From the NCBI RefSeq assembly GCF_021023085.1, contig NZ_PGCK01000002.1, positions 248,001 through 312,000 of the forward strand: a stretch of 64,000 bases of DNA. Reading direction: 5' to 3'. Source of the stretch: Methanooceanicella nereidis. Lineage in GTDB: Archaea; Halobacteriota; Methanocellia; Methanocellales; Methanocellaceae. The notes under the pieces were generated by a model. The model ran no database searches. It worked only from the letters and a program-made list of their open reading frames with translations, and was not told where the DNA came from. The position numbers and the translations under genes are program-made. Positions 19,015 through 28,789 of the stretch are shown piece after piece (position 1 is the first letter of the stretch; every line of letters starts with the position of its first letter).

Positions 19015-21015
19015 ATGAGCCTTATGAAATCTGAGAGATCTGATATTTACCTGTTTGCTATCTTTGCATTACTCATATCGGCCGTGTTGATGATATCTGC
19101 CATCGCCCTTATCAGCAATATGAGACCCCAAAACGTCATATTAAGTTCGCCATTCGATCCCGGGCATACTTCTGAACTTCCGAGGTTTTCATCGGACCGG
19201 GATATGATAAAAGCGTTCATGAACGCGTCCGCCGGCATTTATGAGTGTGAGGATAGCGCATGGAATTCATGGCTGCCTTTATCTCCCATATTAAGCGCCG
19301 GGGATGCATCAAAAGGTTCGGAGGCCATCGGCAGACAATCAGGGGACTTTTCGACAACGAATGTGCAGGTCGAAGGCGTTGACGAAGCAGATATAATAAA
19401 AACTGACGGGAAATACGTATATATTATCGCCAAAGACAAGATCATCATCGCCTTAGCTTATCCTGGAAGAAACGCTGAAATATTATCGTCAACGAATATC
19501 GCCGGATTCAGGCCGTCAGAAATGTTCATTGACGATGACAGATTACTTGTATTCGGTTCTTCCAGCGTAAACATTCCGGAGCCGCTTGACGTAAAGGCGG
19601 AAAAGATCGTTGCAGGATGCCCCTATTGCTGGCATATACCTGCAGTAACTTCAGTAAAGCTCTATGATATATCTGACAGGAAAGATCCGCAGATCCTGAG
19701 GACGTTCGAGATAGAGGGCAGTTATCTCACGTCAAGAAAGATAGGCAATGATGTATATTTCGTCGTGAACACTTATCCCCGTATATGGCCATTATACGAG
19801 GGCGTGGAAGCGGACAACATCATACCTCTTTGCAGGGAAGGCTCGGAGTCATTTAAGCCGGTGGCCGATGCCACGGACATCTGCTACATCCCGCCGGTAG
19901 AAGCTGCCAGCTTTATAACTTTAGCATCGGTATCGATGACCGACGAGGATAAAGACATCACTAAAGAGACGATCGCGGGTTCAGGACAGAACGTGTACGC
20001 CTCGGAGAATAATCTTTATATCACGCAATCGGACTGCTATGGATATTATAGATACTCTCCGGACGGTAAAACCGGTGAGGAAACTACCGTTGCTAAGTTC
20101 AGTCTTGACGGCGGGAAAATAAAATTCATAGGCAGCGGCCGCGTTAAAGGGCATATACTTAACCAGTTCTCCATGGACGAGTATAATGGATATTTCCGGA
20201 TAGCAACGACCATAGGGGAAGTCTGGAACTCTAAAACCCCGTCTACAAATAACGTCTATGTTTTAGACGGGAACATGAACGTCGTCGGCGAACTTGAAGA
20301 CCTTGCGCCGGGAGAGAAGATATATTCAGCCAGGTTCATGGGCAAGCGCTGCTATATGGTCACGTTCAAGAAAGTCGACCCGCTGTTCGTAATAGACCTC
20401 AGCGACCCGAAAGACCCGGATGTCCTGGGTAAATTAAAGATACCCGGGTACAGCGATTATCTTCACCCTTACGACGAGAACCACATAATAGGCATAGGAA
20501 AGGACACAGTTGATGCAGGCGAGAGCGAGACATCTGGCAGGGGCCTTGACTTCGCATGGTACCAGGGCGTCAAGATGGCGATATTCGACGTCAGCGACGT
20601 GGAACATCCTAAAGAGATGTATAAGGTGGTCATAGGTGACAGAGGCACCGACTCGCCCGTACTTACTGACCATAAGGCATTCCTGTTCGACAGGGAGAAA
20701 AATTTACTGGTATTACCTATCACTGTAGCCGAGATACAGGGTGAGCGGACTTCTTTGAACCAGTATGGCGATTATGTGTTCCAGGGAGCCTATGTCTACG
20801 ACGTCAGCATAAAAAATGGCTTCACGCTCAGGGGAAAGGTAACTCACTACGATGACGACGAAGTTTTCAAGAAGAGCGGATACTACTTCTATGGCGACAG
20901 GTCGATATCGAGAAGCCTTTACATAAAAGATGTGCTTTACACAATGTCAAGCTCGATACTTCAGCTAAATGACCTTGATACGTTGAAGGAAATAAAACAA
21001 CTGAAACTTGATTGA
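19015..21015 (+). CDS. Membrane-anchored beta-propeller-domain protein
   Basis: 666 residues. A single N-terminal transmembrane helix (YLFAIFALLISAVLMISAIA) anchors a large extracytoplasmic domain. The block TTNVQVEGVDEADIIKTDGK, the repeated propeller strands (LYDISDRKDPQILRTFEIEG, LFVIDLSDPKDPDVLGKLKI, MAIFDVSDVEHPKEMYKV) and the late HKAFLFDREKNLLVLPI segment are diagnostic of the secreted beta-propeller family PF09826. The function is unknown. Start choice is uncertain: ATG 19015 abuts GATAGG, while ATG 19024 has GGATGAG at a better distance. A long hairpin follows the stop. Confidence 0.88.
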   Translation: MSLMKSERSDIYLFAIFALLISAVLMISAIALISNMRPQNVILSSPFDPGHTSELPRFSSDRDMIKAFMNASAGIYECEDSAWNSWLPLSPILSAGDASKGSEAIGRQSGDFSTTNVQVEGVDEADIIKTDGKYVYIIAKDKIIIALAYPGRNAEILSSTNIAGFRPSEMFIDDDRLLVFGSSSVNIPEPLDVKAEKIVAGCPYCWHIPAVTSVKLYDISDRKDPQILRTFEIEGSYLTSRKIGNDVYFVVNTYPRIWPLYEGVEADNIIPLCREGSESFKPVADATDICYIPPVEAASFITLASVSMTDEDKDITKETIAGSGQNVYASENNLYITQSDCYGYYRYSPDGKTGEETTVAKFSLDGGKIKFIGSGRVKGHILNQFSMDEYNGYFRIATTIGEVWNSKTPSTNNVYVLDGNMNVVGELEDLAPGEKIYSARFMGKRCYMVTFKKVDPLFVIDLSDPKDPDVLGKLKIPGYSDYLHPYDENHIIGIGKDTVDAGESETSGRGLDFAWYQGVKMAIFDVSDVEHPKEMYKVVIGDRGTDSPVLTDHKAFLFDREKNLLVLPITVAEIQGERTSLNQYGDYVFQGAYVYDVSIKNGFTLRGKVTHYDDDEVFKKSGYYFYGDRSISRSLYIKDVLYTMSSSILQLNDLDTLKEIKQLKLD

Positions 21016-21030
21016 TCAGGTTCGGATATA

Positions 21031-21079
21031 ATGACATATCAGGGCGCGGGTTACCCTGCCTGCTGCCCTGTAATGTCAT
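21031..21079. repeat. Strong hairpin between convergent genes
   Basis: ATGACAT..CAGGGC pairs with GCCCTG..ATGTCAT across a 19-base loop that itself contains GGGTTACCC. The stem is 13 bp with a two-base internal mismatch. It lies 15 bases after the beta-propeller stop and could terminate transcription from the left or protect mRNA ends; no T tract follows on the plus strand. Confidence 0.5.
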
Positions 21080-21176
21080 AAATTATGGATACATTAAAAA
21101 AGTAAAAAAAAATGTAGCTTCTGGCAACAGGATAATAGCCACCAATATTAATGTGGCCATATCCACCATTTCATTA

Positions 21177-21641
21177 TCAGTTCTTTAACGGGAATACGAT
21201 CAGCGTCTGTAATTCCGAAGGCGGCGTGACCGTCGGATCATTCAGGTACATCTCATAGGCCACTCCTGTCGGCTCATAACCCTTATCGATAATGAAGTTG
21301 GTAAGCGCCCCATACGCATGGCACATCTCATCACCATATGGGCCGGTATACAGACAGGTCCCCAGTTTGCCGCCGGGGATCTCGCCCGGATTAATATCCC
21401 CCTTTCCCGGAAGCTTTTTTGCTACCGGGAAACCAAGTTCGATATCCAGGTTTTCCATGTCCATGTTATAATAGGCAGTAAATGGCGGGCCTACGGGGTT
21501 TTCGCCAAGTTCGCAAATGTATTGTATGATCGATCCGTATCCATTCCCCAGCACCTGCGGTAAATTCCGCACGGACGTCCTTGCCCTTATAGATAACACC
21601 GGTTGAGCGGGCTGTTCTTTGAGTTCGCATTTGAAAGACAT
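21177..21641 (-). CDS. GyrI-like small-molecule binding domain protein
   Basis: 154 residues. The pattern of an N-terminal strand (LKEQPAQPVLSIRART), a central FTAYYNMDMENLDIELGFPV and a late GYEPTGVAYEMYLNDP matches the GyrI-like/effector-binding fold also seen as the C-terminal domain of transcription activators. Here the domain stands alone with no DNA-binding region. Such proteins bind small cationic or hydrophobic ligands. The name does not imply a proven effect on the gyrase at 46-51 kb. On the minus strand the A-rich run at 21092-21110 supplies T tracts after the stop. Confidence 0.8.
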   Translation of the reverse strand: MSFKCELKEQPAQPVLSIRARTSVRNLPQVLGNGYGSIIQYICELGENPVGPPFTAYYNMDMENLDIELGFPVAKKLPGKGDINPGEIPGGKLGTCLYTGPYGDEMCHAYGALTNFIIDKGYEPTGVAYEMYLNDPTVTPPSELQTLIVFPLKN

Positions 21642-21849
21642 TGTTATTACTCCAGACCAATATATCGACTATTAGATAGCCGTAAGTCTATCCATCCAGA
21701 TGGATAACTTAGCTAAGAATTGTTCTGCATAAAAATATCATTTAGCGTAGTGTTTGACGAAAGTATTTTCATGAAAAATCATCAGGACGGCCACATAAAA
21801 ACATAAAGTGAGGGATCGCATGGCTTACCCTCGCCAAATACATATCTTT

Positions 21850-22416
21850 TTATGTTTCCAGGGTAACCGTGATCGGAGTCGTATTATGCGTAATGTCAAA
21901 TACGGGCGACCTCTTTTGAGCCACATCTATGAGCTCCAGCAATTGCTCACGGGTGGCATTCGATTTGATCTTAAAGGTCACGCGTATTTTTTCATATCCT
22001 CTCCTGACGCTATTCGAGATCCCCAGGAATCCCCTGACATCAAGGTCGCCCTCCAATCTTGATTCCACCTCGTCCAGCTGGATCCCTTTTACGGCAGCGT
22101 GGGCTACCAGGCTTGTGGTCAGGCATGCGGAAAGTGCTACCAGCACATATTCTACAGGGTTAGCTCCCTGGTCTTCCCCTAAAAGTACCTGAGGCTCATC
22201 CGCATCAAAAACATATGGCTCGGTCCGCGTATCGTCTTCCTTGCCGGCCCCGTAAAAATCCTTGACCTTTGCGCGGTTATGCATCGAGTTGACCCATTTG
22301 TTGGTCGCGCGAAACTGGAATTTTGCAAGTCCCGGTCTCTCTTTTATAGTATCGATAGTGCTGTACAGCTTTGTGACATTTATACCGTTCACGATCTTTT
22401 CTTCTATCATCTGCAT
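21850..22416 (-). CDS. OsmC family protein
   Basis: 188 residues from the ATG at 22416 (GGGA six bases upstream); an ATG two codons earlier overlaps that site. The family block LLGEDQGANPVEYVLVALSACLTTSLVAHA carries the conserved peroxidatic-type Cys, and the N-terminal half has strands typical of OsmC/Ohr (for example FQFRATNKWVN). Only one of the two redox cysteines of classical Ohr proteins is obvious, so it may belong to the YhfA-like branch rather than being a true hydroperoxidase. It is likely cytosolic and possibly linked to oxidative stress. Monocistronic. Confidence 0.85.
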   Translation of the reverse strand: MQMIEEKIVNGINVTKLYSTIDTIKERPGLAKFQFRATNKWVNSMHNRAKVKDFYGAGKEDDTRTEPYVFDADEPQVLLGEDQGANPVEYVLVALSACLTTSLVAHAAVKGIQLDEVESRLEGDLDVRGFLGISNSVRRGYEKIRVTFKIKSNATREQLLELIDVAQKRSPVFDITHNTTPITVTLET

Positions 22417-22630
22417 TGACATTCCCGGATAATAATCAGACCCGGGTGGTGTTAAGATTTTGTAGCGGTTTGTGTCATTAACACTTTATGTACCTGGTTT
22501 TTTAATGCCTGTATGTCTGAATATGACTTTCGGCCATTCTTTTTAGAATTATATCATGTTTCGGAAAGTGTTAAAATATAGTTTATATTATATTCTAATG
22601 TTATCGGGATGTCCATCAGTGTGAGTTTGT

Positions 22631-23878
22631 ATGCGTAGAGAGACTCCGGAGAAAAGCGGGATAGATAAAACACCTGAATCCGTGCTTATACGAGTTGCCT
22701 TTTTATCCCTTATCGTTAATGTCGGCCTGGTCATAGCAAAGTTAGGCCTCTCCCTGATCTCGGGAAGCCTGGCACTTCGCGCTGACGGCATACACTCGTT
22801 TGTAGACGTCATCATGTCCGTAGCACTGATCTTTGGGATAAAGATCTCTTCCCGTAAGAGCAAAGGCTATCCTTACGGCCTCTATAAAGTGGAGAATATC
22901 GTATCTGTGGCCATCTCGTTATTGATATTTCTCACGGCGTACGAGATAACGCTGGAGGCATTGAGCTCCAAGGGCGCTCAACTGCCATACAGCGGATGGG
23001 TCCTGGTAGCTGTCGCACTTATCGTTCCGGTCCCTTACATTCTTGGAATGTATGAAGTAAAAGTGGGTAGAAAGTATAACTCGCCAAGCCTGATAGCGGA
23101 CGGAGAACAGCACAAGGTCGATGTCCTCACCGCATCTATAGTGTTCTTTGCCCTGCTTGGCCAGTACTTTGGTATTCCGCTCGACAGTATCGCAGCGATA
23201 ATAGTAGCCCTATTTATAATCCGTTCGGGATGGTACATTTTAAAGGATAGTATGCGTACCCTTCTCGATGCCTCTATAGATCATGATACCCTGGATACTA
23301 TCAGAGCCGCCATACTATCGGATCCCATCGTTAGAAGAGTAAAGCGGATAACGGGCCGTAATTCAGGGCGTTTTATGTTTGTGGAAGCGACGGTAACCAT
23401 GGCCGGATCGGATCTGGAGAAGGCGCATAATGCAAGTGAGAGGATCGAAGATCAGATCCGTAAACTGGTCCCTAACGTAGATCGTGTACTTATCCACTAC
23501 GAACCGGAAACGAAAACGCATTTGCGCTATGCCATTCCTTTACAGGACAGGGAGGGTAAGCTCAGCCCCCACTTTGGGGAGGCGCCTTTCTTTGCGCTTA
23601 TAGATTTTAACGTAAAAGAATGTAAGTTCGAGCGTCAGAAAATAATAGCGAATCAGGAAAAAGAGTCTGAAAAAAGAAAAGGGATAATGGTGGCAAAGAT
23701 GCTGCTCGATAACGAGCCTGACGTAGTGCTCACAAAGCAATCTCTCTCCGGAAAAAGCGCGTCATATGTTTTTGGAGCCGCGAACATAAAGGTAAAAGAA
23801 ACAGATGCTGAATCAATCTCCCGGGCCATAGAGCAGATAGAGCGTGAGCTTCGATGGAAGAATACTATCGAAGAATAA
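22631..23878 (+). CDS. CDF cation efflux transporter fused to a NifX/NifB-type C-terminal domain
   Basis: 415 residues. Residues about 20-210 form a cation diffusion facilitator: six hydrophobic segments, metal-site residues in LRADGIHSFVDVI (helix 2) and IADGEQHKVDVLTA (helix 5). The cytoplasmic ferredoxin-like CDF tail follows (about 215-300, ending RVLIHYEP). From about residue 305 comes an extra domain, IPLQDREGKLSPHFGEAPFF through VFGAANIKVKE, matching the dinitrogenase iron-molybdenum cofactor (NifX/NafY) fold. CDF proteins export Zn, Fe, Mn or similar ions by proton antiport; the extra domain may bind a metal cluster as a sensor. Start ATG follows GTGAG. The fusion is known in some archaea and bacteria. 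Confidence 0.88.
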   Translation: MRRETPEKSGIDKTPESVLIRVAFLSLIVNVGLVIAKLGLSLISGSLALRADGIHSFVDVIMSVALIFGIKISSRKSKGYPYGLYKVENIVSVAISLLIFLTAYEITLEALSSKGAQLPYSGWVLVAVALIVPVPYILGMYEVKVGRKYNSPSLIADGEQHKVDVLTASIVFFALLGQYFGIPLDSIAAIIVALFIIRSGWYILKDSMRTLLDASIDHDTLDTIRAAILSDPIVRRVKRITGRNSGRFMFVEATVTMAGSDLEKAHNASERIEDQIRKLVPNVDRVLIHYEPETKTHLRYAIPLQDREGKLSPHFGEAPFFALIDFNVKECKFERQKIIANQEKESEKRKGIMVAKMLLDNEPDVVLTKQSLSGKSASYVFGAANIKVKETDAESISRAIEQIERELRWKNTIEE

Positions 23879-24145
23879 CCACGACCCAAAAAACCAATAC
23901 AATAAAGGTATCTTTATAGAGGATCCTATATTACACCAATAACTGATGCAAAATAGTTATAGAATATCAATGACCATTTTGAATACAATTTATTTATAGC
24001 ATAATGGATTACATTACTATCCAAATATGGTGAAAATCCTCGGTCACCAGAAGTTATACACAATCATATGTATCAAAGCGTATGATATGAGGAAAGACCA
24101 TCAGGATACATGATCTGTTCATCCTATTGCCGGAGAGGTACCAGT

Positions 24146-25789
24146 ATGGATTTAAACGGAAACCGAATCACAAAACGCGGGATCGAGCTCTTACAGGATC
24201 CGACGCTCAATAAATCCACCGCATTCACAGAGGAGGAACGTCAGGCAAGAGGCCTGGTCGGTCTTATCCCCGACGTTATCGAGACAGAAGAGACACAGAT
24301 AAACCGCGTGATGCAGCAGCTCAACGATAATTCCTCCGACCTAGACCGGTACATCTACCTTATTTCACTTCTCGATAACGACGAGACATTATTTTACAAG
24401 GTGGTCATGTCAGACCCCGCGCATTTCCTGCCGGTAATTTACAGCCCGACGATAGGCGAGGCATGCTTGAAGTTCGGCCACATTTTCCAGCGGCCTCGCG
24501 GCATGTATATCTCGATCAGGCGCAAAGGCCATGTAAAGGAGATACTTCGCAACTGGCCGGAAAAAGACGTCCGGTTCATATGCGTAACGGACGGCGAGCG
24601 AATACTCGGCCTCGGCGACCTGGGCGCTAACGGAATGGGTATACCCATAGGAAAATTACAGCTATACACCGCCTGTGCAGCAGTGCCGCCCCACGTCCTT
24701 CTTCCGGTGTTCCTGGATATGGGAACGAATAACCGCGATTGCATTAACGATCCGCTGTATCTCGGCATCCGCCAGACAAGGCCCCCGGCTGAAGAGATAT
24801 ATGAGTTCACGGACGAGTTCATGTCCGCAGTGCAGGAAGTTTTTCCCCAGTGCTGCATCCATTTCGAGGACTGGGGAGGTGTCGATGCCATTAACCTTCT
24901 GGAGCGATACCGTGAGAACTATTGCTGTTTTAACGATGACATACAGGGCACTTCAGGCGTCATACTGGCCGGCATCATCAACGCGCTTAAGATCGCCGGC
25001 AGCAGGCTGAAAGACCAGAGGATATTGTTCCTTGGAGCCGGCTCTGCGGCCATCGGGATCGCCGATCTTATCGTCTCTGCCATGATGCAGGACGGGCTGA
25101 CGAAGGAAGAAGCGGTCTCCCGCATATGGCTCTTCGATACCAAAGGCCTGGTAGAGTCAAGCCGATCGAAGGTAAAGAGCTTTCAGAAGCCTTATGCGCA
25201 TACACATACGCCAACCAGGGATTTCGCCGAGGCGATCGGGTCCGTCAAGCCTACTGCGATAATCGGCGTGAGCACTACAGGTAAAGCCTTCAACAGGCGT
25301 GTTATCGAGACCATGGCCACTATTAATGATCGCCCCATTATTTTCGCGCTGTCGAATCCTACGGACCATGCGGAATGTACTCCTGACGAGGCGTACGAAT
25401 GGTCCCGGGGCCGTGCCATTTATGCTGCCGGCATTCAGTTCCCGCCAGTAGAGTATAACGGTAAAAAATTCGTTCCCAGCCAGGCAAACAACATGTATGT
25501 TTATCCTGCTATCGGAATGGCGGTGTATGCCACTCAGGCAAAGCGTATCACTGACGATATGTTCATTGCTGCTGCTCATGCAGTTGCCGAACAGGTCACG
25601 CAGGCCGAACTTGACTCAGGAAAGATTTACCCGCACCAGTCGAATATTCTGGAGACAGAGCTATATACGGCGACGAAAGTGGCAGAGGTCATCTTCGATA
25701 AAAGCCTCGCGGGAGTGGACAGGCCTGAGAATATACGCGCATTCATTGAATCGCATGCATATAAGCCTGAATACAAGAGCCTGATGTAA
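24146..25789 (+). CDS. NAD-dependent malic enzyme, bacterial/eukaryotic large type
   Basis: 547 residues from the ATG at 24146, which has GGAGAGG seven bases upstream; the frame continues to an ATG at 24110 without such a site. The conserved blocks of large malic enzymes are present in order: YSPTIGEACLKFGHIF, the catalytic region RILGLGDLGANGMGIPIGKL, the FEDW..AINLLERYR metal-binding region, YCCFNDDIQGTSGVILAG, and the nucleotide-binding LFLGAGSAAIGIADLI. It decarboxylates malate to pyruvate with NAD(P). This type is unusual in methanogens, and I infer acquisition from bacteria. Monocistronic, with a clean RBS. Confidence 0.92.
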   Translation: MDLNGNRITKRGIELLQDPTLNKSTAFTEEERQARGLVGLIPDVIETEETQINRVMQQLNDNSSDLDRYIYLISLLDNDETLFYKVVMSDPAHFLPVIYSPTIGEACLKFGHIFQRPRGMYISIRRKGHVKEILRNWPEKDVRFICVTDGERILGLGDLGANGMGIPIGKLQLYTACAAVPPHVLLPVFLDMGTNNRDCINDPLYLGIRQTRPPAEEIYEFTDEFMSAVQEVFPQCCIHFEDWGGVDAINLLERYRENYCCFNDDIQGTSGVILAGIINALKIAGSRLKDQRILFLGAGSAAIGIADLIVSAMMQDGLTKEEAVSRIWLFDTKGLVESSRSKVKSFQKPYAHTHTPTRDFAEAIGSVKPTAIIGVSTTGKAFNRRVIETMATINDRPIIFALSNPTDHAECTPDEAYEWSRGRAIYAAGIQFPPVEYNGKKFVPSQANNMYVYPAIGMAVYATQAKRITDDMFIAAAHAVAEQVTQAELDSGKIYPHQSNILETELYTATKVAEVIFDKSLAGVDRPENIRAFIESHAYKPEYKSLM

Positions 25790-25891
25790 AAACAATAATA
25801 GCAGACATATTGTATTAGCGGCAGCCAGGACTTTCATACGGGAATACATTGACGGAAGCCGTATACCCTGCCACTATTATGGCAGGATATT

Positions 25892-27670
25892 TTACTCCTT
25901 ATTTTTATTAAAAGTGATTATGAACGTAGCCCCTTTACGATCAGGGTACTCTATATTCCCTTTAAGCTGTTCTGTCAGAGTGACCACAAGCTGCAAGCCC
26001 AGCGAATCAGTATTCCGGAAATCCATGCCTGCGGGCAATCCTACGCCGTCATCGCTTACGACAAGCCTGTACAGGTCATTCTCGCAACACATTGACACGC
26101 AAATTCTGCCGGATCCCGTATCTTTAAACGCATACTTCAGGCTGTTAGAGACCAGTTCGTTAATTATCAGGCCGCAGGGGATGGCGGTATCGATATCCAG
26201 GAAGACATTATCTATGTCCGTATCGACCTCAATGCCCGGGTAAAGTGCATAAGAGCGCTTTAAAGATACGATAAGGCTTCTGACATACTCCTTGAAGTCG
26301 ATCCGGGCCAGGTCTCTGGACAGGTAAAGTCTCTCATGGATCAAGGCCATGGACTTGATACGGCCCTGAGTGTCTCTCAGGTGTGCGCTGGTATTTTCAT
26401 TGATCGTATTCAGTGCCTGCAGGCTCATGAGACTGGAAATGATCTGAAGGTTGTTCTTTACCCTGTGGTGTATCTCTTTAAGCAGTAGCTCCTTTTCTTT
26501 CAAAGATATCTCAAGGCACTCTTCGGCGCGCTTACGTTCTGCTATTTCCGCATGTAATGCCTCGTTGGACAGCCGTAGCGCTTCTTCGATATGCGTCCTT
26601 TCGATCACCTCGGCCTGAAGTGACTCGTTCGACCGCTTTATCTCCTCTTCTGCGAGCTTGCGTTTTGTAATATCCCGCAAGGTGATAAGCCTGCCGTAAT
26701 ACTTTCCGCTGCCGCCGCATAGAGGAGATGTATGTATCTCGATCCATGATGGTTCTTGATGGCCGTTGATCAATATCTCTGAAGACCCCTCTTTGTCACT
26801 GCGGCAATAATCGACGAGCTCAGGCCATTTCGTCAGAACGGTATCTACAGGCTGCTCGATCGAAGACTCCGCAGCTCCGAGCATCTTCATTGCGGCAGGA
26901 TTCAGATCGACGATATCTCCCTCATTGCTTAATACCATCACACCGTCGGCCATACTGTTGACCAGGACCTCTCTTGCCACCGGCTTGATATCAAACAGCC
27001 GCTGCCCGAAAATACTCCAGGTGTAAAGCAAGATCGTAATGCCCATGGCGACGGGCGTAATATCTATGTCAGCCCAGGGATTGAACCTCACCATCCAGAA
27101 TATGCTCGTTATCATCGGCATCATCGTGCCCAGCAATAACGCCGCAGCCTTAAGGAAATTCTTTTTATAGGATCTTATTACGGTCCATATCAGTAACACG
27201 AACCCTGCAAGCAAGAGTATATAGGTGTATATAAAATTGGCCCACAGGCCGGCGCCATGGTTAAAGACCACCAGGTCTTGATGCCCTGGTCTTAGCCATA
27301 TAAGCCCATGCAATTCGTTCGTTATCGCAAGTAGGATTATAATTACAGGTACGACACAGATCAGCATAGTTTTCTTTGTTATAGGCCAGCGATCGCGATA
27401 TCCGTAATCAAGGACAAATAACAGCCACAGCGGGCCTGCCCATGTGACCGATATGTATGATAGCAGCGAGAACATTTCACTGACGTCCTCACTCATTGCG
27501 GCAGGTTCCCCCATGGTCACAAGCGCCCAAAAGGAAACTGCGGCCATCAATATTGAAAAATAGGTTCCGCCGGGGACTTTACGGCGCTTCCATGTATAAT
27601 GTCCCAGTATAGCGGCCATGATGGATATAATAATATAGCCTAGACTATTGAGCGATAAATCAAGGATCAA
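25892..27670 (-). CDS. 7TM-PAS-HisKA_2 sensor histidine kinase
   Basis: 592 residues from the TTG at 27670, which has GGGAGGG six bases upstream; an ATG at 27697 would add nine residues but lacks a ribosome-binding site. Seven hydrophobic helices fill residues about 1-225 (histidine kinase 7TM sensor region). A PAS domain follows (MADGVMVLSNEGDIVDLNPAA), then two near-identical coiled-coil repeats containing AEEEIKRSNESL and AEIAERKRAEE, then the HisKA_2 phosphoacceptor LLLKEIHHRVKNNLQIISSL and an HATPase domain (NELVSNSLKYAF, VSDDGVGLPAG). It is unrelated in the phosphoacceptor to the HDINN kinases at the left end. The partner regulator is not nearby. Confidence 0.9.
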   Translation of the reverse strand: MILDLSLNSLGYIIISIMAAILGHYTWKRRKVPGGTYFSILMAAVSFWALVTMGEPAAMSEDVSEMFSLLSYISVTWAGPLWLLFVLDYGYRDRWPITKKTMLICVVPVIIILLAITNELHGLIWLRPGHQDLVVFNHGAGLWANFIYTYILLLAGFVLLIWTVIRSYKKNFLKAAALLLGTMMPMITSIFWMVRFNPWADIDITPVAMGITILLYTWSIFGQRLFDIKPVAREVLVNSMADGVMVLSNEGDIVDLNPAAMKMLGAAESSIEQPVDTVLTKWPELVDYCRSDKEGSSEILINGHQEPSWIEIHTSPLCGGSGKYYGRLITLRDITKRKLAEEEIKRSNESLQAEVIERTHIEEALRLSNEALHAEIAERKRAEECLEISLKEKELLLKEIHHRVKNNLQIISSLMSLQALNTINENTSAHLRDTQGRIKSMALIHERLYLSRDLARIDFKEYVRSLIVSLKRSYALYPGIEVDTDIDNVFLDIDTAIPCGLIINELVSNSLKYAFKDTGSGRICVSMCCENDLYRLVVSDDGVGLPAGMDFRNTDSLGLQLVVTLTEQLKGNIEYPDRKGATFIITFNKNKE

Positions 27671-28163
27671 TATAGTCCCTCCCGTACACCTGGCCATGGA
27701 TCATGCCTGGCAAAATACCCGGAGGTGATCCCCATACTTCCGCTATATGATATTTTAATATCTCCTGCGTTTTTAATACGAATGAACGATGAAGCGATGA
27801 CGGATAGCATCTTTCATACCACAATTATTCCATATTGTTACCGGGAGTCATGCAATAAGCGAGACCATAATAATCGGTCGGCTAATATTAGTTTATATAA
27901 GATATATAGGTTTATATTGCATTTTCTTTGCATTTCTGAAATTATTTGTTTATATTTTTTAAAAATTAAGAACGAATAAGTTATATTCAATATGGAGATA
28001 TTTAGTAAATAATAAAAGCGCAGCAGGCCGTTTATGTGCCAGGGGCATTTCTAGCACGGATATAATTAGCATGATCATTGGAAAGTAAAGGGCAGTCAAA
28101 TATTGAAAACTAATGAACACTTAAAAATATATGAAAATTTTGTAAAAAAATAAAAAGGAATAG
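27671..28163. other. Intergenic region, AT-rich
   Basis: Almost 500 bases between the 7TM kinase promoter and the 3' end of the flavodoxin gene. An 84-codon plus-strand frame at 27725-27979 has no ribosome-binding site, no recognisable motif and a composition like its surroundings, so it is not annotated. I see no RNA gene or repeat. Confidence 0.45.
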
Positions 28164-28631
28164 TTAAAATGATCCGCTCAATTTTTCTACCACATCTTCG
28201 ATATTTTTCTCGACGCCCGTCTTCTTCCAGATCACTATCCCCGTAGCGCCCACTGTTCCGCCTCTGGATTCGCAGGCTTTTTTCATCTGAGAGATGGCAC
28301 GGTTCCCGCCCGTCCAGTAAAAGGGCAGGCCTTTAGTGACAAAACATGCGATCTTTTTACCTTGAAGCGATGGAAGCTGTTTCAGATATGCCGCCATCAC
28401 GGGCGAAACAGAAAATGCCTGTACTGGAGCGCCTAATACCAGGGCGTCGTATGCGCTTAGGTCCGGAAGCTTATCGAACCGGATGTTCTTTGCGTCTCTT
28501 TGTTCGCCGCCCGCGGGAGCTATACGTTCAATATTTACCGAATGCCCTGCCGTTGATAGCTTATCCTGAAGCTTTTGTGCCACTGTAAACGTATTACCTG
28601 TCTGAGAATGAACAATGATACCGATTTTCAT
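28164..28631 (-). CDS. Flavodoxin family protein
   Basis: 155 residues with a strong AAGGAGATC ribosome-binding site six bases before the ATG. IIVHSQTGNTFTVAQKLQDK is the FMN phosphate loop; YDALVLGAPVQAFSVSPVM and KIACFVTKGLPFYWTGG form the ring-binding loops. It should be a cytosolic FMN electron carrier or an NAD(P)H:quinone-type reductase subunit. The late loop GGNRAISQMKKACESRGG is a helix typical of the archaeal group. It is not close to the longer flavodoxin protein at 18213. Confidence 0.88.
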   Translation of the reverse strand: MKIGIIVHSQTGNTFTVAQKLQDKLSTAGHSVNIERIAPAGGEQRDAKNIRFDKLPDLSAYDALVLGAPVQAFSVSPVMAAYLKQLPSLQGKKIACFVTKGLPFYWTGGNRAISQMKKACESRGGTVGATGIVIWKKTGVEKNIEDVVEKLSGSF

Positions 28632-28789
28632 AATTGATCTCCTTAAATATTAACCGTTTAATTATTAAGTCTTTATCTAGAAGGAAATGATAATAGACGT
28701 TCAAAAAAATGATGGCAGAGCATTGTGAATTCCAGAATTATCTTATTACCGGCCCTTCTTTTGGGTTATTAAAAATGAAAATAGTATTT

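Noticed and set aside
21177-21641. Gyrase inhibitor linked functionally to gyrBA
   Set aside because: Only the small-molecule binding fold is visible; it is 25 kb away from gyrase and the name derives from distant homologs.
27725-27979. 84-codon plus-strand frame in an AT-rich gap
   Set aside because: Composition like its surroundings, no ribosome-binding site, no recognisable domain.
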